Part shown: piece after piece, positions 12,360 through 21,174 of the stretch
Numbering within the stretch: the stretch's first letter is position 1
Layout of the letters: the number at the start of each line of letters is the position of its first letter
Assembly: GCA_029851415.1 (NCBI GenBank)
Contig: CM056744.1
Location: 89,329,907-89,393,906, forward strand
Source: Eretmocerus hayati
Lineage: Eukaryota > Arthropoda > Insecta > Hymenoptera > Aphelinidae
Direction: 5' to 3'
Length of the DNA stretch: 64,000 bases
Program-made: the position numbers and the translations under genes
The notes under the pieces: model-generated
Told to the model about the DNA's origin: nothing
Databases searched by the model: none
What the model saw: only the letters and a program-made list of their open reading frames with translations

Positions 12360-13165
12360 AGGTAAGTGTACCCAACTTGCCCCCATTAAGCCATTTTCTT
12401 AATAACTTCGGCCCATCTCCATATTTTGTCTCAAGACCTTCAAAATGAGCTAAAATACGTCCAATTTGGATGAAGTGGAGCCGAGCTGTTTGGATTCTCC
12501 CAAAAGGTGATTTTTGAGAGTTTACAAAAGTGTGTACCCAACTTGCCCCCATCATTTAAAACAATGTAAATCGGCGATAAAGTGAATAGAATCGCTTTGA
12601 TCCATTTTGATCACCGTGCAGCGACATTTGTAGCTTTTAGTTGGCCCAAGACATCGTTTCCGACCTATTTTGACGCGATAAACACGTTCTGAGTGGTAAA
12701 AAAATCCATACTGCACGCCTTTCCGAGATAACCATATGGGGGCATGTTGGGTACACTCCGATGTCGGCCTTCTTGGTTCTCAAACCATCTTCGTGTTTTG
12801 TACATAAAATCGCTCCAGATCAGAGTTCTGCAACCCTGAAGAGCGGATTTTGAAGGTCTTGAGACAAGGAATCGAATGCGCTAAGGTACGTCAAGATTGG
12901 TCGAATAAAAATAAATTGGCACCGGTTTTAGTGAACGCGATTTCCTCGGTGATTTCTTAGTCGTGCAAACACGAAAAATGGAAAACTCACTTTATATTTT
13001 CTGGAGAACGCAGAAATGATCCAGGGTCGATGAAAACTACGTAATTTCTCATGTTTTAACATAACAAACGTAAAAAAAAATTGCGGGAAGGTCAACGAGC
13101 GCCCATTCCTGAGATCGGCATATGGGGGCAAGTTGGGTACAGAGGCAAGTTGGGTACACTTACCT
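12360..13165. mobile_element. TA-flanked non-autonomous element with 22-bp perfect TIRs
   Basis: The left end aggtaagtgtacccaacttg (12360 onward) is an exact inverted copy of the right end (…caagttgggtacacttacct, ending 13165). TA lies outside both ends (12358-12359 and 13166-13167), as for Tc1/mariner-type insertion. The motif acccaacttgccccc and its inverse are repeated internally near 12535, 12740 and 13120. There is no coding capacity. Confidence 0.75.
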
Positions 13166-13210
13166 TACTAACTGTCAGTTTATGATAACTGGCTAGCCAT
13201 AAATTGGCGG

Positions 13211-14020
13211 GAGTGAGTAAACCAGCTACGACATTTGCATTATGTTCAAGGTGTGAGGGTCAGACCTCTCTCCTGAACTTGATTTTACAATTTTTACGTT
13301 TACCAAAAACTTTCTCAGTTTCTTTGAGTCCTATATTGTGACGATTACACCTAATCGATGCTTCTGATTCAAAGTCAAACACAGTCTTTCTTTATCACTT
13401 CATGATTTCCATTGAATCATCTGTTTACATGTGAAACATGTGTTGCAAGAATAATGTCGACTCTAGATAGTCGACCAAACCACCTGCAGCGTTGTTGGAA
13501 TGAATTAATGAAAAATGTTTGCACCTGATGATTCCATTCAATTTTTTTCGATAAAACGTTGTCATTCCTGTTTATTTAGTAATGAGCTTGTGCACTCGTG
13601 GAAATGATTTCTGAGTATCCTCTTTAATTTTAAAGTATTCCACTGTCGAAATCAACATTTCTTGAGATTTGACTATGATCATGATTTGAGGTTCATAAAG
13701 TGAATTAATTACGCTATGTTTGCAGCGCAAAATCTACGCAAAAAAACCCGATCAGATGAGTTTTTTGACACAAAAATAGGTTTGCCAAAATTAAGGTGAA
13801 TTATACTCCTGATCAACATCGTCAGTGATTGAATAACGTTTTCAGTCGACCAATTCGCTGTCAGATTCCGTTACTGTAATTATGATAGCATTATCATTGA
13901 CACAGCGTTGATTCCAAGTTGATGCTTGATTGCAGAGGGTTGTTTTGATCTCATAACATTCCGTATGGTTTGCATCCCTCGCTAATATGTCCAAGTATAA
14001 AAATATAAAGAAGCTATCCA
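13211..14020. other. Non-coding stretch, nothing recognised
   Basis: AT-rich, with no coding or repeat structure that I can support. Confidence 0.45.
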
Positions 14021-14023
14021 AAA

Positions 14024-14120
14024 GAGCGCCCATCGGCTCAGTCGATAGAGGCCCTGCGGCTTGAGCGGGCTGAAGTAATGCGCTCGGATGGGCGTGGGTT
14101 CGAATCCTGGTCAATTCAGA
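14024..14120 (+). repeat. tRNA-related sequence (SINE head or tRNA pseudogene)
   Basis: A box-A-like ggctcagtcgatagag at 14035-14050 and a perfect box-B ggttcgaatcc at 14097-14107 are present, the two internal promoter elements of RNA polymerase III tRNA genes. The A-to-B spacing is about 62 bases, longer than in a normal tRNA. The acceptor and T stems do not pair convincingly, so this is unlikely to be a working tRNA. A tRNA-derived SINE with its body extending to about 14.45-14.5 kb is the best reading. I do not see a poly(A) tail or target duplication. Confidence 0.6.
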
Positions 14121-14450
14121 CTTTTTCTGAGTAACTTTACCGAGAACGCGAATCCTTGAGCTCCGAAATAAAAAATTATGAATGCTTTGAATTCTGAACA
14201 CTTGGACAAAAATTCGAATGAACGGTTGGGCTCGAGGTTGGGCTTCTATATAAGGGCTATAGTGGTTATCTTCCCGCAGCCGTTTCGAGCGCTGAACTTC
14301 GCTGACTGTTATAGTCCAAAAGTGCTAACGGAGGGACCAAAGAGCTGGCATAGAATTTATGGAACCACTGATATTTGTTACTCAGACTTGCGAGCAGACT
14401 TGAGTCTGATCAAGGTGATGAGCCTGGACCTACAGAAAGTCTAGACCATA

Positions 14451-15049
14451 CTTGAAATACGCCGCGGTGGTGCTTGAATTCCCGTAGCAACTTTCTGGTC
14501 GAGTCCGCTCGGAAGTTTGCACTAACCTGATAGGAAAACAACTAAAAAATTAGAAATAAGACAATGACCTTTAACACCAAGGTGGTAGAGATAACACGTA
14601 AAAACTCGGAAGAGTGTATGTTGGAAATGAAATACATCTCAATTTTTGAATATACCGAAAAATTCAATGACGATGTACGTGCGCCAAACGCCAGTCGTGT
14701 ACTTTTTTTCTCGCTTATTTCATTCCAATGACACATTTTATTTATTCACATGATTTCATTATGCAAGGGTTTGTACCTGGTTCTGAAGAAAAAGCTGTTG
14801 ATTTCTAATAACTTGGAAAAATTATGTGCAGTAATTGAAATTTGGAAGAGCCGAACAGTTTGATAGATTTATTTGAAAACTGATGATTCCAGAACAGGAA
14901 TAAAATTGTTATCAGTGTCACTAGTTCTTGATGGCTCACTTAGGCTCGTCGAAAAATGTCAGATAATCTAGACCTGACCAAACTGGTGTTCAGACACAAT
15001 AAAATCTTCGCGTAAGTAAGGAACTAACCACACAACTCATTAAAAAGTG
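14451..15049. other. Non-coding stretch, nothing recognised
   Basis: No supportable gene or repeat. Confidence 0.45.
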
Positions 15050-15211
15050 TTAATAACACCTTCACTGCGATGGGCCCCACCGGTGGGGCCCACGCGTCCA
15101 ACTCTGTGTGCGGAGGTGTTCAAAATCCCATCAAATGGGCCCCACCGCTGGGGCCCATCGCACACAGGACCCGAACGCGATTTTCGCCGTCGCAGTGAAC
15201 GTGATGATTAA
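15050..15211. mobile_element. piggyBac-like MITE (TTAA-flanked) with GC palindromes
   Basis: TTAA occurs at both ends (15050-15053 and 15208-15211). Just inside, cttcactgcgatgg at left is matched by the inverse of ccgtcgcagtgaacg at right. TTAA duplication is diagnostic of piggyBac-type insertion, though other TTAA-using MITEs exist. Inside lie two strong palindromes: gggccccaccggtggggccc near 15078 (perfect) and gggccccaccgctggggccc near 15140 (one central mismatch). There is no coding sequence. Confidence 0.75.
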
Positions 15212-16370
15212 GACCACCACAAGATTGACACTATCGATCTCCCAAAAATCTAATGTAAAAACAAACCGATAGTCAAATTTTTATTATTCTTTCTAGACTT
15301 GCATACTCCATTTTTCGGAATAAAGAAAAAAATACCATATACCTCGACATTATCCATAAATCTTTCAATATCTGATAGACCCTAAAACCAGAAACCATAA
15401 ATGACTGCTACTTCTTTGATGGGTATCGATTTCTATTCACGCATATTAACCATAATTTGAGGGGGCATAGAGTATCGTTTTTTTCTGTGGTTCGGATATA
15501 GTCACCAGTTGAACTTACTTTTGTGACTTTTATGGTGCAAAAGTGAAAATCAAATTTCCTATAAAGCGCCTTGTAATATAATTAGTAGTTCAATTGTTGC
15601 TCGTGTTAGTATTTACGCATCATGGAAAAAGTATGAAACCTGGTCGTGACAGGAATCACGTATTGTATGGGAAGATACCTCAGGAAAAGGTGATATGGAA
15701 AACGGTATTCTGATGAAAAATGCATGACCGCACAGCTTTCTGTCTCACTTTATTTTATTTAGTCTTTCGATTTAAAAGCGCATTGCGAGTCGCAGCCGTC
15801 AAAATTAAAGCAAGGGGTACACAACTTGAATCAATTGAAAATTCCGGGTTTCCGGTGGCTGTCCCTGGCTGTCTCTCAAGAACTGAAGGCGACTCGACGC
15901 GCCTTTCCCTCCCCCCCCCCCCCCCAACCCGCTCCACAGCTTATTCAAATCAGAGATCTTCAAATTGGTGGTCATCGGGGTGTCTACTGATGGATGTTGC
16001 AGTCTCCTTAGAACTCGCCTTAAATAGAATGCCTTATTGTTGCTTGGCAGTGTCCTCAGAATGCCCTCATTTTTAATGAAAATTCTCAACGTGGCATTCT
16101 TTTCTTAGAAAGTCCTGCAAAAAATCCTGATTAGGAACGCTCGGTTCTTACCAGCTTTGAAGGGTTGAATAGAAAAAATGATTGTTGCACTTTCAGATAT
16201 TTGCGTGTTAAATTGACGATAAATTTGTTAAAATTAGGAATCTGGATTTTTCTATGAATTATAATGGAAAGTTGTGTTTCAAGGATGTTATGTGGATGTT
16301 GAGATGACATTGAATGAAAACATCTAAACCTAAGTAAATAATACTCACAAAATATATGATTGTGGTCATG

Positions 16371-16395
16371 GTGAGTCCTTACTTTAAGGACTCAC
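16371..16395. repeat. Perfect 11-bp stem-loop
   Basis: gtgagtcctta at 16371-16381 and taaggactcac at 16385-16395 pair exactly around a three-base loop. Confidence 0.85.
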
Positions 16396-16823
16396 TATCT
16401 ATAGACAGACCTTACTTATCTCGCAGAGATTTCAAAAAAGGCTGCTCAGCCTGAACTCACCTATCGAGACAAAATAATGAAACATTAAAGTGAGAAGTTG
16501 AGAAACGTGCCGAGAATTTTGCTTATTGTTTCACGAGTCTGACGAGCTAAATTGAGTGCCGAGAGATGTAAGTGAATATGCGTGCATCGATCAATTCTAG
16601 CGTTCAGGTTCAGCAACTTGAGCTTTCCGAAGGAATTTCCCTTTGAGTATGAGTCGATGATTGTCTCTTTCTCCGACATATCGACATATTTACATGCACG
16701 GGTGCATCAAGGGCCCACTTGCTGCGACTCATTTTAAATATAAATAGATTGAACGGCCGCGTGCTGCGCCACAACGGAAATTTACTTGCCCGCTCTCTAT
16801 AAACTACGATCGCGAGTATTTCT

Positions 16824-16825
<2 letters not shown>

Positions 16826-16855
<30 letters not shown>
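16826..16855. repeat. (TC)n microsatellite
   Basis: An uninterrupted run of about 14 TC dinucleotides. Confidence 0.95.
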
Positions 16856-16858
<3 letters not shown>

Positions 16859-17475
16859 CTTTCGATATTTTAATCTCATTTGCATGGGATTGGAGTAAAA
16901 AAAAAAAAGGAAGGAAAACTCGAATAATTTCAACTCTAGTCTGCTACTGCTGCTCCTGAGAATTTTTTTTTCGTTTCTCCCAAAGCTAAGAACTATGTCA
17001 AAAGAACTGAGAATCTTGGCCTTATGGGAAATAACGTGTTAATCTTGCATATATAATTTTGTCTTATTTGGACAGTTTGGGTTATCAATTCAGATTATGG
17101 ATAAAAATTTTATTATTCCTACACTATAGCTGTCGAAGGTTTTTTTTCGTAAAATTTATATCAAGCCCGATAACAAGATTTACCGAAGCTACTATCGAAG
17201 ATATGTGCTGACAAAGATTTCTGGAAACGTAAAACGGTGATTCAATTCTGAGAAAAATTGAAAACCAGTATACCCATTTGGAGTGTGTAATTTCGATGAC
17301 CTGGGACATTCTTTCTCGGTTATATCCTCTTACCATTGTGTAAAAATTTCTCTCGTTATAGAAAGTTAGCTGTGAGCGAATAAGTCGGAGCTGTACTGAT
17401 GAAGACGACGACGAGCGTTGTGGATGCAAAATCCGAGTTGTGTCTGTATTATTTAGCTCGCACAGCATTATATCT

Positions 17476-17493
17476 ATGTGTGTGTGTGTGTGT
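17476..17493. repeat. (TG)n microsatellite
   Basis: A short uninterrupted TG run. Confidence 0.9.
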
Positions 17494-17842
17494 TATAACG
17501 AATTTGGCACAAAAAGCGCGCTCTCAGCAGCAGATGCGCGCAAAAACCAAGAGAGGCAATTCCCGTTCGCCAGATAAAGAATTACAACGAATCTTGACCT
17601 CGTTCGCGTGGTGAAATTCTGCTCATATTCTAATACCGCACCGCATCTTTCTAGAATCTGGATCTTATCTTTCAACCAGAGTAGTGGAATATTTCTCAGA
17701 GAAAGTCTAACCAGATTTTTAGAAAATTTCTCGAAATCCAATCGCCAACTTCTGCAATAAATGACTCACGCGGTCGTGGCACACAGTGGGATCTATTGCG
17801 CTTCATTCACGTGGCGCTCGTAGCTTCATTCAGGACTTTTAC

Positions 17843-17872
17843 GCATAGAGGTATTACAGAATACCTCTATGC
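17843..17872. repeat. Perfect 13-bp stem-loop
   Basis: gcatagaggtatt at 17843-17855 and aatacctctatgc at 17860-17872 pair exactly with a four-base loop. cttttacg stands on both sides of the hairpin, overlapping its ends, so it may be a tiny footprint or insertion. Confidence 0.85.
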
Positions 17873-18195
17873 TTTTACGTCGCTTTGCGCGCGCGACAAA
17901 ACGCTCATTTCATTTTACACCGTGTACGCGTAATCACGGATGAGCCCAAGATAGACACGTAACGTGACGCAATAATATACAATGTCGAATGTCGACACAG
18001 CATTTTGAGACCGAGAATAAGGTGCGAGTGTGCAAAAGACAGAAAATTGAATGAGATAATAGAAAGAGTCCGAGCGAAGAGGAGATAGATGTATAAATGA
18101 TGTATATATAGCGGTGAATTAATGTTGTCGATTGTGCTTTGCCTGTTGCAGGAAAAAAGAAGTAAAGCAGTGACCTGGTTTGAAACCGGAACCAC

Positions 18196-18274
18196 GAGAG
18201 TTTGCTGAAACGAACCAAGCCATCAGCGAGGTGGCAAACAGTCTGGGCGGTTCAATATCTTTGCTCTATTGAAC
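18196..18274 (+). other. Candidate non-coding first exon end (donor at 18275)
   Basis: The sequence gaac|gtaagtg at 18271-18281 is a strong splice donor at the end of a CpG-rich stretch, 2.4 kb before the acceptor at 20643. It could be the 5' untranslated exon of the BTB-Psq gene. Nothing else supports it. The true first exon may lie elsewhere, and the start coordinate given is arbitrary. Confidence 0.2.
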
Positions 18275-18773
18275 GTAAGTGTTTTCTAATTTCACCATTC
18301 TTGGTATTGCATGGTTTTCTGAATTTCGAGATAAGATTAGATTTCCAAAGCGAATTTTCGAACTTCCAAATTTCGGAATTCGCACATTTTTTCACCGGAA
18401 AATTCTCGGGAAAATTCCATAGGTACCAGGATGCTATGCTCTCATTTTACGACCTCTGAATTCTTCAGATTCATGCGATTTTCAAACTTGAACTCTGCGA
18501 GAAACATATTTGCACCTCGATGTACTATCATTTACCACGATATTTTCTATGGTAATTCGTCGGCGTGTCGTGTCTGCTCATCTCGAGTCTTCCCAACTGT
18601 CGATTTTCAGATCTTCAAACTGATCGATGATTGCGAATCTGGTTTGTATCGCGAGTTTTAGTTTCGAAATACTCATCACAGTTCGTATGTAGATGGACTC
18701 TGTATCATCTAGATCAGAATATGAATACAGATGTCACACGGGAGTTGGATTCCGAATAAGTACCGCGGATGAG

Positions 18774-19265
18774 ACCGCGTATAACGAGACTCTCGGCAAA
18801 ACCGCGTAAAATGAGATCTTGTAGGAAAAGAGAGGTTGCTTATTAGCCCTGAGGAATGATCTTCTACATAGTTGGTGAGGGTTTTCAGTTTGGGGATAGT
18901 TATGTTCACATGAATTTCAGGAACTAGAAAAAATTTTAGTTAATAGAAGAATTTGTATGGCAATTTACTGAAAGATTATCTCAGTAGATGAAACGAGTTC
19001 TGTTTATCTCAACTGTCTCGATTATAGTGAATTCAATGCTTGCCTCAGATTGGGCATAACCTATTGATTGGAATTTTTACTGCAGTAACAATTTCAATTG
19101 AATTCGATGCAATTTTATCTAGATTGTACGCAAGTTGAATTTTTCAGAGATATAATTAAAAATTTTATCACCGTGGGAAATGAATCCGCGCGCAAAACAA
19201 AGAGCACACATCGCCCAACCGCATAGAACGAAATCCGCGTAAAAAAAATCCGTGTAAAACGAGGG
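18774..19265. repeat. Degenerate pogo-like motif repeats
   Basis: Variants of ccgcgtaaaacgag recur in one orientation at about 18775, 18802, 19219, 19234 and 19249. Such motifs are common near the ends of pogo/Tigger-type elements. No pairing opposite end is found, so this would be a remnant. Confidence 0.35.
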
Positions 19266-20093
19266 ACTTTTTTATATTATATTGTCGTATCAAGAATATG
19301 AAACGATTTTCGTACACATTCTTTTGGCAACTATTCCAATATTTAGTGCAAACCGTCAAAAGAGAGCACGGAATTCGGTTCGGTTAGAGAAAGTTGGCTG
19401 TGAATGATAAATGTTTATTGATCATTGTGAAAATGACGCAATACTTCTCAATTACGCGGTTATTTATGAAATTGTAGCAAAAAAGCCAATATCTATGGAG
19501 CTGAGTCTGAGTAACTGGGTCGACCAATCTAAATGTGGAGAACCGATGTACATTTCATAAGGGTTGTTCACATTCGGAATCGACATTCAATCTACTTTGT
19601 TCTTTTTTTATTCTTGTTGAGGTTTTCGAGTTCAAGGTGAATTCTTGATGGTTATTAGATGTGCTAACTCTGTATCTTCTGTGGGGAACTACCTATTTTC
19701 AACTCTCACCGAAAACGGTTGGTGGATCTCTGTGATGTTTTGGTGACCAGAGGATGGAAACAGACGAATTTGTAGTACATTTTTATGACATAGTTTTTTC
19801 TACTCATAGTGCCAGAATTGGCATCATAATCTATCCACTCTGTAAAATATCCTTCAGCTCAGATTCATGACACGCCTTATAAATTGACAGCCTCAAGCAT
19901 ACCAATCTTACAAGCCGCTATAGCGATTTCGACAGCTTTTGTAAAATTGCACCGCTAGGCGTGTAGTCGGTCGTGAATGATTATCGAGATGAGCATACAT
20001 TGAAGTTTGCACCAAATGAAGAAAAACAGGGCGTAAACCTAGCCAGAACTATTTTTGTTGGTCTGGGATTCATAGTCATTCATCCGAGATTAG
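19266..20093. other. Non-coding stretch, nothing recognised
   Basis: No gene or repeat structure supportable. Confidence 0.45.
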
Positions 20094-20265
20094 GTTGCGG
20101 CTACATGTACGTGTTTGAGGTGATTCTAAGACAGCGGAACAGCGCCTCTATCGGCGGCTGCGGTGGCGTTCGTTTCGTATTACACAGTGAAAATGCCTTG
20201 ACCGCCAATAGAGGCGCTGTTCCGCTGTCTCAGAAAGGCCTCAAACGAGTGCATGTAGCCACACC
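20094..20265. repeat. Inverted repeat with about 64-bp arms
   Basis: The arm at 20094-20157 (through acagcggaacagcgcctcta and ggcgg) pairs with 20202-20265 at high identity. The inner 28 bases have a single mismatch. The spacer is about 44 bases. This is a compact hairpin, probably a MITE about 0.4 kb upstream of the first coding exon of the gene. Confidence 0.75.
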
Positions 20266-20643
20266 CTTGGGGTTTGCAGATTAAGCGCGTTGAAATCGCC
20301 ATGGCAAGTCATTTTGCATTTCTGCACAGCAATCGCAGCGCTCTTACTCCGCCGATTCTGATCTCAGATTAACGATTCTGATCTCAGATCTGCATTAATC
20401 CGAGACCTAGTTCATGTGGGCAAACATAACCTGTCAATAATTTGATCTTTTTTTACCATTCTTTTTATGAATTTACCGTTACCGGTCTATGACCTAACCC
20501 AGGCATGACAGAATTCCGAAAAATTTTCCATAATTTACTCAGAAATATAAGTCGTGAGACAAATAGTCTCCTTCCTCAAAATCTTCCAAGCTCTTCTGTG
20601 CAACTACCATCTCCATTAACCCACCTTATTTTTTTGTCAACAG
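20266..20643. other. Upstream intron or intergenic sequence ending in a splice acceptor
   Basis: It ends in ttatttttttgtcaacag, a pyrimidine-rich acceptor at 20642-20643 that would open the exon carrying the start codon. Confidence 0.5.
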
Positions 20644-21012
20644 GTGTGCCAACTTCCTAGCCCTGGAGAAGCGTTCGCCTGAAAAACTCGGTACCCTCTA
20701 TTGTGCTACAACTAGGCCGCAGTTGTGGCGGGCGGCTCGCCTTACAGCCCAGGTCGTGCAGTAGGCGTAATAAGTAAGAGTAGCAGCAGTAGCAGCATCG
20801 GCAGCGTCAGTAACAGTAGCAGCAGCAGCAGCAGGCCAGGGCCGACCGAGTCAACACTCGGCGGCTGCAGTCGGCTGCTGCGGCTTGGCTCAGGCTGTAC
20901 TAAGGCGTTAGGCCAGGCCGACGAGGCCACGGCCGCATCACCAAATTCACCTATGCATCATCAACAGCAGTCAAGCGGCCCAGTGAGCAGCACAACGCCA
21001 CCGGCAGCCGCA
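20644..21012 (+). other. 5' untranslated (or N-terminal) part of first coding exon
   Basis: This is GC-rich exon sequence between the acceptor at 20643 and the preferred start at 21013. In the reading frame of the BTB domain a TAG stands at 20713-20715. From 20716 the frame is open with no ATG until 20953, and it encodes a Ser-rich stretch from an AGC/AGT repeat. The ATG at 20953 has C at -3, a weak context. The ATG at 21013 has G at -3. Translation could start at either ATG. Confidence 0.6.
20778..20835 (+). repeat. AGC/AGT triplet repeat
   Basis: Imperfect agcagcagt triplets just upstream of the start region. If translated in the BTB frame they would encode poly-Ser. Confidence 0.85.
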
Positions 21013-21174
21013 ATGTCTGCCAACAATTCTGCCAACATGTTTCCTCAGCAGTATTGCCTGCGGTGGAAATATCATCACAGTAATTTACAAACAATGTTCT
21101 CGCAGTTGCTTGAACGACAAGCATACTGTGATGTCACTCTTGCCTGCGAGGGAAAGACACTCAGGGCGCACAAG
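21013..21174 (+). CDS. Coding exon 1: first half of BTB domain
   Basis: Residues 1-54. A short Asn/Ser leader MSANNSANMFP is followed by QQYCLRW, the typical start of insect BTB domains, then DVTLACEG and ending AHK. The donor is aag|gttagt (phase 0), after residue 54. I chose the ATG at 21013 for its better context (G at -3) and because the preceding 20 residues from 20953 are Gln/Ser/Pro/Ala-rich and unsupported. If the donor were ignored, the frame would run only to a stop near 21264 without BTB sequence. Confidence 0.92.

Larger units (their letters stand above)
10640..13210. mobile_element. Possible larger element with subterminal repeats, interrupted by a MITE
   Basis: Motifs of the form agttcataaa/cagtttataaac recur near the left side (about 10650, 10692 and 10760). 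They reappear in inverse orientation at 12287-12315 and 13172-13205. The segment attgcctagtcagttcataa near 10750 is the inverse of ttgtaaactgactaggcaat near 12293. This suggests one older element with subterminal repeats whose right end was split by the insertion at 12360-13165. No transposase is visible, and the boundaries are approximate. Confidence 0.35.
15212..18195. other. Non-coding stretch with microsatellites and hairpins
   Basis: No gene is supportable. It contains a 15-C tract at 15911-15925, TC and TG microsatellites and two short perfect stem-loops listed separately. From about 17.40 kb the DNA becomes more CpG-rich, which could mark a promoter region for the gene at 20.6 kb. Confidence 0.4.

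Noticed and set aside
14024..14120. Functional tRNA gene
   Set aside because: The internal promoter boxes are present, but the stems do not pair and the spacing is too long.
20742..20930. Leu-rich open frame, minus strand
   Set aside because: Antisense shadow of the AGC repeat in the first coding exon.
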